This document shows, in pieces, positions 48,883 to 62,649 of a stretch of DNA of 64,000 nucleotides. Within the stretch, counting starts at the first letter, position 1. Every line of letters starts with the position of its first letter. The translations under genes were made by a program, and so were the position numbers. Source of the stretch: Triplophysa rosa. Its lineage: Eukaryota; Chordata; Actinopteri; Cypriniformes; Nemacheilidae. The notes under the pieces are model-generated. The model was given only the letters and a program-made list of their open reading frames with translations. It was not told the DNA's origin and ran no database searches. The stretch covers positions 6,490,635 to 6,554,634 of the forward strand of contig NC_079913.1 of NCBI RefSeq assembly GCF_024868665.1, in the 5' to 3' direction.

Positions 48883-50278
48883 TTTTCTATCTCCCTCTTT
48901 TATATACAATGCATAGAAAAAGACATTTAAGACTTTGAATTGGTTCCATTCAAGACTTCATAATACCTTCACATAGGAGAAATGGTAATAGTGGTTCACG
49001 AAATACCAGGATTCTGTGATTTGTAGTCCCTTCCGTTATGAGTGGTTTCAACAACTTTCAATCTATAAAGTGAACTGCATGCACTATACATTATTGTGGC
49101 TGCAAATGGCAAATGCAATGAAATGGAAGCAGGCCATTAGTTGACATGTAAAACATTTCCTCAGACAGACAAGATAGCCATAAACCTGAAACCATGGACA
49201 TTTCAATATGTCAGACATTCTCAACATACAGCTGTACAGGTTTATAAAAATAGTGTCTCTGTGTGTTTAGTTTTTACCAGAAGAATGCGGAAAAGTAGCT
49301 AAGATGCAGACAGCATTACTTCAGATTTCTGTTTCATCATGATCAATTCATTTAATTTCAATACAATTAAACAGTTCTATGTTAAAAATCACATCAATTT
49401 AAACTTAAAACATATAAAAAAAGAAGGAGAAGGTATTGGAACATTTTCAGCACATTATTCTTGGCAAATCCTTCATTAAAATAATCTTAACACGAGAGCT
49501 ACAAGGGCAAGCAAATACTGATGAAATTACTTTTACTAATCTATTTGCTCTTTAGAAGCTGGGGCCTTTCATTTTTAATCGGAACACTAGACTATCAATC
49601 AGAAAGTTAATTATGCTTATAGTGACTTATAAAACATAGCTGACCTCCATGATCAGGGTCAAACAACTACACAAGACTAGACCTGCCACACACTGCTTAA
49701 CTTTCCAGGCTTGTTTCCCAAACAGAAATCAAGTATAATCCTGGAGCAAATGACCCTGTTCTAGTACCAATTTCCCAGATGAATTTTAACATTAGTCTTC
49801 GGCTAAAATTTAATTTGACTGGAAACCCATTGTTTAAAATCCAATTTATACCTGGGCTAGACTACATATCTATTTATGGGAAACCGTACCCTGGAAAAAA
49901 GTTGTTTCTAAAAAATATCCTCTGGAACATCTATACGAGTATCTATTTTAACGATATTGCACTCTGTATCTATGTAACCTGGCCTAAACAAATAAGTCAG
50001 TCTACATTATGCAAATAAACATCGTAATAGCGTTAAAACTAGGAACAGCACAGGTGGCATTAGCTTTGTAAATACATTCTTGTGTACCGCAACCTGTTTT
50101 CTCCTCGTAGCACATTGTATTGCAAGCTACAAAAATAAATTCACAGGCTTAGTGTTGTTTTTTGTGCATAGATCAGTCTACAGGGCTGTGGTGTATATGA
50201 CTCGAGGTAAACTGGGCATTCGATATAAGGACTGGGTTCTTTAGACTAGGTGGAATGTACTACTGTCGATCCTGGAAT
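48883..50278 (-). other. twf1: Presumed twf1 3' UTR
   Basis: There is no coding content between the twf1 stop and the candidate poly(A) signal. The sequence has no transposon ends I recognise. I interpret it as the 3' UTR from position and the poly(A) hexamer. Confidence 0.5.
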
Positions 50279-50446
50279 TTAATCGTCATCGGCGCCATCG
50301 CCTGGTGCTCGCGTGATTCTGCGTCCCCCTTTTTTTCCAGTTGGGCCCTTGGGCTTGGCAAAAGCTTGCTTGTGCGCATGCTGCTTGGGATGGACTTCTT
50401 CATAAAGGAAGTCACTAGTAAGTTCATCACCATTGTCAATCTCCAA
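50279..50446 (-). CDS. twf1: twf1 coding exon 9 (residues 295-349 and stop)
   Basis: Encodes [20 protein letters not shown], then [15 protein letters not shown] and an acidic end GDGADDD before TAA. The tail is the capping-protein and phosphoinositide binding region of the family. Confidence 0.94.
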   Translation of the reverse strand: MEIDNGDELTSDFLYEEVHPKQHAHKQAFAKPKGPTGKKGGRRITRAPGDGADDD

Positions 50447-53400
50447 CTGGGATGAAAATAAAACGAGAAACCGGTTAAAACTGTAACATTATTATAAATC
50501 ACCCAACAATCATTTCAGCCTCATTGCACTTCTGCGTTGAACCTAATGTATAGGTTTTTACCATTGTGATATCATATGGATATGGGTGGTTATAGGTAGC
50601 CTCTCTGTGATATAATGGACATTGGGTTACATACACCATAAGTTAATTTTGATCACGATATCATAACTGGATCTCAACTAAAAAAAAAAAAAAGCACAAG
50701 GCTGTAACCGCAGTAGCTTCACAAATCCAACGACAAACATAAATCAATCTTTAGATTTGATTAAAAAACAGGCTTACAGAAATTAAACAGGATTGCAGTA
50801 ACAAATAACACCGGATACCTTTTTCGCAATTTCGATGCCCAGATTTTTCTCCACTGTGTCAATAAGAGGGTTCTTGCAGCTTGAATATAGCATTCTCTCT
50901 TTGATGCTGCATTTATAACCAGGCATAGAGTAGATAAACACTGCAAACACAAACACATACATAAAAACTCCTTTCGTGACCCAAGAAGCCCTCTCTGGAC
51001 CCCCCTCAAGGACTCAGACTCAGCCCTGGGATACCATAAAGAAAGTAAAACTGTCAACATATTCATGCTACATTTTTATCTTACAAAGAGAGATTTACAT
51101 TTGTTTTATATTTTCATGTCCAATGGAACTAACTGTATAAATTATTATGAGAAGTTGTTTTTTACTACACTATACATGTTAACCACATTTACAATAAAAT
51201 TGTATTTATGCACAATTTAACGCAAGTATTTTGTATATTATAAATAATAGAAAATTTGTAATCTATTTATAAAAAATATTTATACATTCAGTTCTATATA
51301 TGAGTGCACAGATGCTTCATGGACCCTCGTGAGTCTGTAAGGGGTCCTGGTATAAAACCATCACAATATTTAAGACAGGTCACTCAACACAATAAACACC
51401 AGTATAGGAATGCATAACTTGCTGCGCGATAATTTATCGCGATACCACTCAATCCTATTGTAATCGAGCTGACTTTTAATGCGTAGCTTGTCCGTGAAGC
51501 ATGTCTCTGGGATCAGTAGGAAATGCTGCTCGATCTAAAAGCAGTGCGAGTTTGAGTCTATGTGCATTTGAAAAAGCAACACCCGTCAAACATGATCATT
51601 ATAAATATACTTTATTATCATAAAAACACCTGATGAGGCTTGAGTAACAGTGATAAAAAGATGTCCATAGGCATTTCCTAGATTCTAGAACGTGTTATGG
51701 TCCTCTTCTGCAGTGCGTATTTGGAGTTTCTGCACGAGCGCGCCCTCTGGCGTTCGTATGCAGCAGCATTTTCCCCATACTTCACTCAAAAGCTGTGCAT
51801 AAATCACGTGATATTTATCGTCGGTTTATCGTGACAGCCCTATTTTTTTAGGCCTCTCTTACCTGTGGACTCAAGGTAGTCTCCTTCATGATTGTGTTTG
51901 TAGAGAAAGAAGTGATATCTAGCCGCATCTTGAGGAATCCTTTTTGGCAGATCTCTCAATTCTGTAAGGGTCGTGCTGGACAACGTTATGGATTCTTTAG
52001 GAAAATCAATTTCCTGTAAATGGGATGGGCAGAATCAATAACTAACAGTTAATCAGCGAGACTACAGACAGTTTTATCAATAATAACCATCAATAACCCC
52101 AACAATAATTTTAATCATAAACAGATTCTGCTGAGCTCTGCACACATTGTCGGCAAGTGAAAGGGCACATGTGCAAGATAAGGAAGTGCAGATAAAGGGG
52201 ACCAAAACGTGCCAGCGCATCTGCGCCCACTCTCTTCCGAGAAGATTATTATGAAAGGCCTGTTCGTTCAACTGTATGCAAGGTGGAGCCTGCAAAACCG
52301 AGAATATCTGGGTCTAAAGTGAAGACAGTTTCAGCAAATATGCAATACAAAGGCTGGATAAGATGCTATTGTATAGAGCTTTTGGGAGTGGAACGAATAG
52401 AAAAGGCCTGATTTACCAGTTGAACATAGTTGAGTCTTTTCTCCCTGAACTGTTCCAGGGCTTGGATAGCTTCCCTCTGCATCGGGAACGCCATGCCTTG
52501 AAGCGTCTGCTGCTTTGTGTCAACATGGATGTCTGTCTGCAGCTGTAGAGATACACACAAATGTTTAACAACACTTACACACAGCGCTAAGCTCAATAAT
52601 GACTGTCGAATCTGATTTCTACAATCTGAACAATCGGGTTTTAACGTAAACATCGTTGCTACACTGTTGGTAAATGTGCATTTAGAGTTAATGATGCGTT
52701 TTATGTTTTTATTATGTTTGTCCCATGAGCGCTTTAGGCATTTCTCACACCGGTATTGCGCCCACTGTACAAGCCACCGGCTTTACTCTTTTTTTTCATC
52801 CAGGATTGGGAGCATCTACTCATCCGCCCATCCACTCAATAAAAGCAATCTCTCTCAGCAAATTAATAAAAATAAAACATCACAAAGCTGCTTTTCTCTC
52901 GTACATATAGATTAGTGTAGCATTATCCACCTCCCACAGCAGCTGCTTTATGGGGCTCGCATCCAGCGCTCCGATTGGTTGATTTCAGCAGCTTATCATT
53001 TTGAAACAGCCATTGAGCTGTTAAAGAGTGGGAGCGTATCCTTTTATGGTTTAAAGGGAACCTAGTGCTGACTGCCAGCAGCATCACCCGCAATTGGTTC
53101 CAGGAGGTGGTTTAAATGAGAGACCGCGCGTGCACTTTCTAGGGTCGAACGACTCTATTTTTAGGTTCATGTTTGATGATGTGTATTACATTTGTGGCTT
53201 TACTAGACGCTTTCCTGCCACAAATCATGGTAATACAGTAGGGCTTTGATTTAAAGGGGGCGAGGGGAATTGTGCATGGTGATTTGGTTGACCGCAAAAC
53301 TACAGTACATAATTTACACAGCCGAAGAACCATTAGAAGATTTACTACATATACAAGATTTTCCCCCTTACAAAGATTGAACTAGACATCTAAACTATTA

Positions 53401-55964
53401 AGCTTATTTAACAAAAAGAATATAAAAAACATTAGTCAATCATAGTGAGTGTAAGCATTCTAGACTTATGTTTTCTAAAGAGCACATTCTGCTTAAAAGG
53501 ATCAATAGTTTTGATTGAAAGCTTAAAGGGGTTGTGTTTAAAATGTATTTTTAGCAAGGATAATTTCAGTCTTCAGTGGTTTATATTGCACATGTGAGCG
53601 CTATCTGTTTTATGTGATGCAGGCTGTGCAAAGAAAAGAAAAAAGGTTAACAGCTATGTTGAACCATACATCAAACCTGTAGTCTGTGTCTTAGAAAAGC
53701 GAACTGCTATTAATCATTTCACACAAATAGGGGGATTTTATTAAAAAACGCATCACTTAATTCAAAGTGTTCGAGTGAGAGGGTGAAAAACACCAAGTGT
53801 ATGGTATATTTAGTACTGAATGTACTGTAATTAAAGAGATTTTTTTGCCTGAGGTCATGAATACAAAAGGCCTGATGTGGCTTTCGCCTTATTTTAATAA
53901 AGGTGTACACCCATGCTGTGTTTACGCTGATGTCAGCATTACCTCATTGAGTTTAATTTGCCTCAGTTCTTCTTCCGCGGCCGTCAGAGGCAAAGGCGCC
54001 GCCTGGGAGGTGAGGTACTTTTTATAGCCGTTTAGAGACACATCATCCTGGGCAGACAGACGCATTAGTAACAATCCATTCATTAGGGTGTTTGCTTTTA
54101 AGAAAGACACAAAGTGTGTGTTGTACCTTCACTGTGCCAAAAATCTCGTCTTTAATGTGGCCACCACCAAACTCTTTCTTCAGTGTTGCCCTCGTGGCAG
54201 CATATAACATCTTTTGTCGGACCTAAAATAAAAATGCTATGGAATGAGCGTATAGACTAGAGCGTGATGCTTTCTAAATGACCTCAGTTTGGCTATAGGA
54301 TGAACTTCGTTTAAACCATTTAAACTGGTTCTGCACCAATGAGCGACTGATTTGTGTGATTGGGACTTAGGCCATTTCGGTCTCCCTCTGGTTGCTGGCC
54401 ACAGCGAGAACATTAGAATTGCAAATTTCTAGCACAGAACCACAACTGTCTGTTTTCTGTCTCAGGTCAACCGTGCTTTTCACAAAAATCAATTGCATAG
54501 TGAAATGTAGATGTCAGACATCTATTCAATTCAGAAACAGTCCCTTATAACAACACTAATACATATCATTAATAAGTATGTCCATAGCAACACAATATTG
54601 TTGATATTATTATTACACCATATGTATGGACTGATATAATGTGGCCCAGAATAACAGCTTGTTTAAAAGTAAACCCCTTTAATCCTACTATATAAGGGCT
54701 GGATGGATTGTACTACAATGACTGTTGCTTTCTCATTACTTTTACTGGCTTCATTTGAGCTACGACAGGACAAAAGCATTAAAACAAATTGTGAACACAA
54801 AGTGTTAGACAAGTCTGGCTAGCTTAAAAGCACTTACTGGTGAGTGGTCTGGAGACCAGGCCAGAAAGATCCACTCATAACCCTGGTTATTGGTGGTGTC
54901 TAGTCTGTAAAGAAGGTACGATGGCATGTCATCCTCCACAAGAGGGAGAACATAGCTGTCCCACTCCTGATCCCACTTCTTGGAAGCCCGCTTGCTTCCG
55001 CCAAGAACCAGCTTCTCTGAAGAAACAACAAAGAAATACATTTGTGATGGTGAAATACAATTTCAGGGTCACATTACATAATCTACACCTCAAAGTACTT
55101 TATGATCTGTTGTTTTATGTATGCATGGTCCAAAATGACCAAACCTAGCTGGTCCACCTCCTAATAAACATTTGGTGGCCTCACCATTTTCAATGACTAT
55201 TTTGATCAGCCGATATTCTCCATTCCGAGCCTTTCCAAAGATTTCTTTCACTTCCCCGGTAGCTGGAAACAGACACACACAGAAGACAATGACGGCATTT
55301 ATTCTGGTCCGAAACAAAGCTGAGCATCAATGGAAAGCCGAAGTGAAATTTGTCTGATGAATAAAAGTGAGAAGAGGCATTGTTAAGGGGATCTCTATCA
55401 GTTCTTTAAATACATCTCCGATATGACTAAGGATTTATCATCCATCATGTAATGTGACTTTTAACCAAAATTCAAAATTAATCTCACATACTTGTTGTAC
55501 CGGTAACACAATCCCACTGTAGTAAAACCCCAATGTAAATAGATGTTCATTGCATAATCCCCAGCAACACCTTTATGCAGAAGTGACAGTTACCAAGGGA
55601 CCTTTGGAACCTGCTTGCTTACTTGTGCATTACACTAAACTGCAATCTGCCTGCACACTGATGATCAAAAGACTCTCTGCCAATCTGAGGTTATTTGCAT
55701 GACCATATTAGAGCAACAAAGGCAAAGTACACATGACACAGATTCAGTGTCTGGCTTGTTTACTGCGAGCTGCAAATAAAACTCTAACTTACAGGGAAAT
55801 TCAGTCCCAAGCGACGGCCACAACAGGTTTATCTATGTTTGTAAACACTCGTCAAGTACGAAAATTTGAGCGACAGCGATGCAATAGACGCGCCGGGCTT
55901 TCTTTCAATAAACAATAAAAGACAGTAAAATGACTTTACCTTGGATGCCGGTTTGATGAGACAT
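50279..55964 (-). CDS. twf1: Twinfilin-1
   Basis: Twinfilin binds ADP-actin monomers and filament barbed ends through two ADF-homology domains, and binds capping protein and phosphoinositides through its C-terminal tail, limiting filament assembly in the cytoplasm. Nine coding exons on the - strand join in phase to 349 codons plus stop: 55964-55940, 55262-55185, 55016-54838, 54222-54127, 54047-53943, 52542-52417, 52013-51863, 50940-50819 and 50446-50279. Human TWF1 is 350 aa. The first ADF-H domain spans about residues 4-139 ([38 protein letters not shown]). The second spans about 177-312 ([38 protein letters not shown]). The tail has [17 protein letters not shown] and a basic KKGGRR patch. 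[18 protein letters not shown] and LNYVQLEID favour TWF1 over TWF2. I cannot say which teleost co-orthologue (a or b) it is. No lesions seen. Confidence 0.96.
50819..50940 (-). CDS. twf1: twf1 coding exon 8 (residues 254-294)
   Basis: Encodes [20 protein letters not shown] through IEIAKK. 122 nt, acceptor TTTGCAG, donor GTATCC. Confidence 0.93.
51863..52013 (-). CDS. twf1: twf1 coding exon 7 (residues 204-253)
   Basis: Encodes [19 protein letters not shown] through HEGDYLEST. 151 nt, acceptor TTTACAG, donor GTAAGA. Confidence 0.93.
52417..52542 (-). CDS. twf1: twf1 coding exon 6 (residues 162-203)
   Basis: Encodes [19 protein letters not shown] through [10 protein letters not shown], entering the second ADF-H domain. 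126 nt, phase 0, acceptor TCTACAG, donor GTAAAT. Confidence 0.94.
53943..54047 (-). CDS. twf1: twf1 coding exon 5 (residues 127-161)
   Basis: Encodes [19 protein letters not shown] and [16 protein letters not shown], the end of ADF-H 1 and the linker helix. 105 nt, phase 0. Confidence 0.94.
54127..54222 (-). CDS. twf1: twf1 coding exon 4 (residues 95-126)
   Basis: Encodes [18 protein letters not shown] and [14 protein letters not shown]. This segment of the first ADF-H domain contains the long helix used for actin contact in the family. Acceptor ATTTTAG, donor GTACAA. Confidence 0.94.
54838..55016 (-). CDS. twf1: twf1 coding exon 3 (residues 35-94)
   Basis: Encodes [19 protein letters not shown] through [10 protein letters not shown]. 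179 nt, acceptor TTCTTCAG, donor GTAAGT. Confidence 0.94.
55185..55262 (-). CDS. twf1: twf1 coding exon 2 (residues 9-34)
   Basis: Encodes [15 protein letters not shown] and [11 protein letters not shown]. 78 nt, phase 1 at both ends, acceptor TTTCCAG, donor GTGAGG. Start of the first ADF-H domain. Confidence 0.93.
55940..55964 (-). CDS. twf1: twf1 coding exon 1 (residues 1-8)
   Basis: ATG plus seven codons (MSHQTGIQ) and one base, ending at donor GTAAAG. 25 nt, recognised by the invariant vertebrate twinfilin N terminus. Confidence 0.93.
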
Positions 55965-56100
55965 TCTGCCTGCTTGATGGTAGTAGTGAAAGAACACGGA
56001 AGTCGCAGACTGAACTACAGTAATATGAGATGCCTGTCATGTTACGTCATGGCGTGGCTCCTCCCACCCCGTGCCGCACACGCTCCGAAAGGCACAAGCT
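55965..56100 (-). promoter_or_regulatory. twf1: twf1 5' flank
   Basis: The GC-richer stretch upstream of the ATG carries, on the - strand, ATGACGTAA (56050-56042), a CRE/ATF-type site, and GGGGTGGGAGGAG (56070-56058), a GC/GA box. No TATA box is evident. The transcription start is not determined, and part of the interval is 5' UTR. Confidence 0.45.
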
Positions 56101-59100
56101 TGTGCTATTTTTAGGGACTTCAGAAAATGTAAATATTTTGTATTGCAAGTATTAAAATATGTGCATAAGTTCAGGCTAAGTTTGACACGTTTGGAGACGT
56201 GGTTTTATCACAAAGAAGTTGCTTATTAACACTACAATATTAAGAATGAAAAATGAAATGAAATTTAAAAAATACATTTACACACAAGTTTAGGAATCAC
56301 ATGTCTTAACAACTAGTCTCACCTACTCGCAATTAGTTAGGACTAATCAGTCTTACTTTTCACATTTCAATTAACCCAGTATAACTTTTATTGTAACTGA
56401 TTTAAAGAAGTTATGACCAGTCTTGAAAAGAAAAATTTGATGACTGACTTCTAAGACTAGTCTAAGGAGTTTATGCATCCGGAAGACTTTATGTGTACAT
56501 GTTATGATTTATAAAAAATAATATTATTTGTTATTTAAATGTCATGTTTGTATAGATTATTGGCTTTGGTCCTACTCAATCATATTCCAGTATGCGAACA
56601 ATAAACGTTTTGTTATTAGGTTTTGTGACAATCTTGGAAGTCTCATTGGATAGACCTTGGAACGGTGGAAATTTTCAAATGCAGGGTGGGGCAGCGAACA
56701 TCCCACAGACGTACTGTATAACTGTATAAATACACTGCCAGACTTTAGTGTTGACTCAGTTGCTGTGTGTGAGTGTTAAATGAACCACTCTGGAGGGAGG
56801 GGCCGCACTGCAGTCATGGGCAACCCTTGATAAATGCAGACTAACTTTCTTTGAATTAAAGGTTACTGGGCCACACGCCCTGGTGACGATGCCCTTAATC
56901 AAGATCAAGTCACCAGTACTTACACATGTCATTACTTATTCTTATTTAGGGAAGACACTTTCTAACACTATTCAAACACATCTTTGGGAGCATGTTAAAA
57001 TGTAGAGCTTTTGTTTTGTTTTGTATTTTTCATTGAGTCGATTGCTCTAAACCCAGCAAAAACATACATTTACATTTTTCATTCCCTCATGCATCAATTT
57101 TTCTTATGACTCAATGATGAAATTGCTCGTCTGTAACAAATCCATGTATTTATATGGATTGATATTGTTGCACAGTCATTTGTAGCTTTTGCTTATTTAC
57201 CTTAGCAACATGAAGCAGAGAAAGGATACATACATATAACAGCTCACAACTTTGAAATGCAGAATATCAACCAGTTTTGCAGTTTCAACCAGTTTTGGCT
57301 TAATCACAATGTTGACAACATACAGTATGACCTCTAATACATTTTATTAATCCCAGGCATTAACATCACACCACTGACATGCACCGTGATGTGGTCAAGT
57401 GATAAAAATGTACTGCTTTAGGTTTATTGTTAATAAAAAATAGTAAGCAGAATTTTGCATGCAGTGGGCTAATTTATGCCACCCCTAACCTAACTCTTAT
57501 ACAGTATAACACCATAAATATAATCCTAATCTTCAATGCTTACATCTTCTAACCTCTAGGTGGAGCCATTATTCCACTGTTTCTATGGGTTCCTCAAGAG
57601 ACTTTCTTTTCTGAATAAATATAAAATGTAAATCCTGGAACACAGTACGATGTCTCAAGAGAACGTACTGCAGCATTAGCAGCACTCAACAAAAAGGTTG
57701 TTTGACTTAAATGCACAGGAAGTAATAAAAAGACACACGTACTCATAAAGAGCCTTTCCACAAAAAACATAGACTGGCCTTCCTCTACTAATGGGAAAAT
57801 AAATAGACCAATCCAAAGCTGCAAATCAGGTGTTTGTCCAGAACTGAAAGGGCATATCAGGAAACATATGGAGGGTATAACTCAAGCTGTCTCATTTGTT
57901 TGGATGTGTGTGTGGCAATGGTAGAGAAAAAAATAAAATACGTGTAGGCTTTTGTTTGTGCGTGGGATGCGACGGAGAAAGGTGGAGAACAGAAGAGACA
58001 GTGCCAGAAAAAGATATTTCTGTTTCTGACTGTGATATTAGTGTACATAATTGGGCATGAGCTTATAAAAACAGCTACTGTAATGATGTATACAGTACAC
58101 TCCTACTTAAGTATAATGGATCAGTTAAGCTCCCTTTAATCAAACGTAATTTTTATACAACGTCACTGCAACAAAATTACCAAAATGGCTTGCACAGGAT
58201 TTTCCAGACACCCTCTTATCCAAGCAGGAATATTGAACCTCAAATCAAGTGTTATACTCATGTTTAAAAGTTCTCCAAAAAATGCACAGGAAAGGCAGAA
58301 ACGTAAAACGGATGAATGCTTCTCTAATTTGCACAGTTGAAAGCATGCTGGCATCCATTTGTCACCATACTCAGAATCTAGTGGCTTTGGCATCGCTGGG
58401 CTTGTTTATATCTCATATCCAGATGGACGTTACCAACTTTGGGTGCTTAAAATTTCATGACCTTCAGTGGCAGGAGATTTACGGCCGCTGCATGACATCC
58501 GGTTATGAGAAGGTTTCATGACAGGCTCTTGAATTTGTAGTCGCATACAATGTGCATATTTTTAGGAGTGTGATTTGGAGCATGCTGTACGATGACTAAA
58601 CAAGACAAATATTGTCTCAGTGACATGATCTGCCAAAATGTGTGTTTGTGTGCAGAACAATTCTTCATTCAGAAATCTGTGTATTCTTTATTCACATTCG
58701 TATTCATTCAGAGGCTTAATGACAGAGTTTATAGTCAGTACAGTTTTTTTTATATTTCAACACAACATGGTATTTCATGAGTTCCTCAAAAGCCATGAGA
58801 TTCCACACATCCCTGTGCTGAATGAGTTACCAGATTATCGAGTTATAAGCCTGGCTGGCACACATCTCTGCACAATGAATTATGGGAAGTTGGACACATG
58901 GTCCAGCAGGCACCAGACTCCATGACCTTGTGCAGTCAGTCAAATCGGACTATAGTATTAACTCCTATGAAACCTTGAATCAAACACAAACTGTTGCATT
59001 TGATTGGATCTAATCTGTGATGTACAGTATATTTGAAGATGAACAGAATTACCATTGTTTATTGCTATACTCACAACATTAATGAAAAATACCAGGAAAC

Positions 59101-62049
59101 AAGCTACAACAAATCACAAAATCAATACAATTATGTGCAAAATATTGTTTGTGGCATTCTCTCCAAGACAGATGCAACATTTCCCGTACACATTTTCCAT
59201 GGTAATTAATTTGTTTCCATACCGTTCTATTATTGGACATTCTCTTCTAGAAGCATGTTGATTTACACATCAGACAGTCTCTCTTGCCCAAGTGGGCAGT
59301 TATTGGCAAGGATAAAATGCAATGTGAACCAAACCTTTTGCCGTTTGGTTGAAGGTCGAGCTATGTGAGTTTAACATTTGCTTTACACATGGTTGCCCCT
59401 GGCAAGTGCAACCAAGTCTCTCCATCTTACGACATTAACTTATTAATGAATCATGAATCAAGATATTATTCATGATATCAGAACTATCCTCCTATGCTGC
59501 ACTTCCTTTTTTTATTAAACTCATATTTTACACTACCACCAGCAACAACAGAGGATATTGTGGATACATTAAGGGCTACTCTGAAGAACGGCATAATGTA
59601 TCTCTTGGTTTTCGTAATGTTTTTTGGGGAGGGGGATGCATTTGTAATCACCCCATCTATTACTCAGGTCACGAAATGCAGCAGAGCCATCAGTCACCGG
59701 AGGGGGAGGGACATCCCCTATACCAGGGAGAGAGAATCTCTTTGATATGCTGCAATTATTGTGTAATTTAATTTTAATGTATAGCAGCAATAACCAAGCA
59801 ATCTCTCTGGACCAAATGGAAAAAATGTTACTAGAAGAAAGGAAAGGAAGCATCCTTGTTTGTGTTTGCACATTCTTTTGTTGGTGGTCCTCTTCTTCAA
59901 CAATTGGGTGTGGTGGGAGACCGGGGAATTAGACGGTACTGTGACAAGCACTCTCCATTTGGACACATCTCACCTGTTATTTTGTTTGCTATTTCGGCCT
60001 GAATAAACAAAAAGCCTGCTATTCAATCTCTTTCTCACCTCTCATGATCTCCAACGGAGGTCTCTTCTGGAGTCGTGGAGAGATGATAAAATGCTTGCTA
60101 GATGCAAATGATAAAACGAAAATAACCATAAAACTATGATGAGAAAATATATTTTTTTGTTGACGTCAAAGGGCATCCGGCCACCAAGGAATTGCAGAGC
60201 AAATTCATCTGTCACTGGCTAAATTAGCCAGATAGCAATGTGGACAGGTCATGTGACTAACCATTCTTAAAAACAGAATTATTAATACGTTGCAATGTTT
60301 AATTAGGAACATTTATTGATATGAATTTAATGAAATTAATAAATATTACCGTAATAAACTTAATTAGATTTGTTTTAGAGCTGGGTTTGCACTTCATGTG
60401 CAGGGTAAAATCTCATCCCAAACCAGTTGAGAACCTCTGTTCTGCTCTTTCTTTCGGCCATCTGTCTTTGCCTGACCCAATTTTTGTTACCAATAGTCCA
60501 AAGCACTACCTAAGCTGCGGTTGAAAACATTTAAACGTTTACCTTTAAATGTAGTCATTTTCATGAAACATTCTAAAACACACCAATAAACCTACAGCAA
60601 TTTAGATCCACTCCGCATCTGTACAGTATGTTCTCCCTACCCGACTACCCGATCTGAATCTATGTGAGTCTTCTCAGATGACTGTCGTAACTGATATTAA
60701 TTTGCTGGCTTAATTCTACAGCAATGTACAGTATTTGAACGTGAAGATTTCAGTCAAACAGCTGAAAATGCTTTTCTCAGCATGAATAACTCTCACAAAT
60801 TCAATTAACATCACCTCGGTTTACACACTGCCATTTATCAAGCGCTGGTACAGCGCACTGTGTATTCGTGTGTGTGTGTCTTGAGGAGTGGTGCAGAGGG
60901 ATTTGTTTAGAGTGATCTATTGTGAGAATGATTTTGAGGCGGTAAATATCTTTCACCGAGAGAGCCATTAGAAACGCCTGCTTAGCTGGATTAGAGCATG
61001 TAGAGAGTTTGGTTCTCCCTTCCATTGTCGTCTTCTCAATTTCCCTATTCAGTCTTTCTCTGACTGTTATGAATAGGGCTCAACCCAGTTCCTTTCTTTG
61101 ACCTTATGCTGCGTAAAAGACTATGACTTAATGGCAGTATATAATAATTAAGCAGCTTCCTATAAAGCAACAGCTGATCTTTTTATAGTCAAAAAGATGT
61201 GGATGTTGATATCAGTACCACTGATAAATAAACGTTACAACCAAAGTCTCTGAAATATTCTTGTCTGTAGACATGACCCGGGTCCTTGTTAAAAGTAATT
61301 TTTTCGGTCAAATTTAAGAAGCATCAATAGAAAGTGGAGTGGTCACTCTTTTTGTTGAACTATTTTTGGTACTTTTTTAAGCAATACATTTTAACAGATT
61401 TGTATTTAAATCTTTGTTTACAGCCACAGTTGTTTACAGCCATCTCTGCAAATGTCGTGCATTCTACAACTCCATACATCATCCAATAAGCTTCAAAGGC
61501 CATTCCGTATTCAAGCCCAGGCCCTCAGACACAATCTGTCCAGAAACCAGGTCCTAATGAAGAGCCCAGGGGGGGTCTGGATTTCAGAGTGATGCATGGA
61601 AGCATCTGAACGGACACCTTTTAGGAGAGCGACCCGCTGAAAAAAAGATTAGAGGGCTGGCAACGTGACCCCCACAGCTTGCTAATGACTTTTCTACAAG
61701 CTAGCCCAGAGAATATTACAATTTTGCCCCTCAGTGGAATGATGGGTAGAGGAGCGGTTTCATGTATGATGACGATTGCTGCTCATGACTGGCTGATGAT
61801 CCTCAAAAAGAGCTGCTGGAACATGCAGAAGAGGATTTTGGTACATATGTGAACATAATTTACTACCTATGGCAATAACAGCAGAAGTGGTTACAGAGCT
61901 AGAAAAGCACCACAATTGTAAAATTGTTCAAACTGTCCTAAAATCAGTTTCTAATTCAGTTATATCTGTCTTGTGTTACAGTTAAAATATCTAGTGTACT
62001 TGTAATTGTACATATTTACCTTGAGAAAAGAGAAAAGAAAGACTGTGAT
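56101..62049. other. Gene-free stretch upstream of twf1
   Basis: No coding exon recognised on either strand. I looked for the first exon of TMEM117, the human neighbour of TWF1, and did not find it. The stretch is AT-rich with no assigned repeat. Confidence 0.5.
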
Positions 62050-62273
62050 CAAAATATCTGTCATCATATACACCTTCATGATGTTTACACCATGTATGAT
62101 TTCTTCTGTGGAACAAAAAATAATTTATTTTGTCACCACACAATGGAAGTTAATGGCGGCCAATGTTGTTTGGTTACCAACACATTCTTTTGTGTTTAGC
62201 AGAAGAAAGTAGTTCATACAGGTTTGGAATTACGTGAGGGTAATGTTCATTTTTGGGTGAACTATCCCTTTAA
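62050..62273. mobile_element. Degenerate MITE (TTAAAG-TTCACCC family)
   Basis: The right end TTTTTGGGTGAACTATCCCTTTAA is intact over the last 20 nt. The middle has CACAATGGAAGTTAATGGC, TTTGGTTACCAAC and CATACAGGTTTGGAAT in family order. The left terminus is eroded, so the start is approximate. Confidence 0.75.
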
Positions 62274-62649
62274 ATTAAGCTAATAGTCCTAATTATAAAG
62301 TTAAATTTCTTAAAGTTTGATTTTAAAAACAACTATTCCAAAAAGCAAAAGAAAACAAAAAAGAGAAAATCAAATTTAATAAAATATTTTCTTGCGTGTG
62401 TGCATGTAATAATGCACATTTCACAAATGCATTATGCTATATTTGCATATTTGCAAAAAAATCTTTAACTTGGTCACATAATCAATATCAGCCATATGAC
62501 ACGTATGGCTCTTGGGAGGAAATATGACCTTATCTGTGATTTGTCCTTTAAGACAAGCCTGAGGGGGTTTGCGATTGGAGAATCAAGAGCAGACAATAAT
62601 CTAATGACGAATGAGGTCCAAAGATCTGTTCGTGGCCTCTCAGTGGAGG

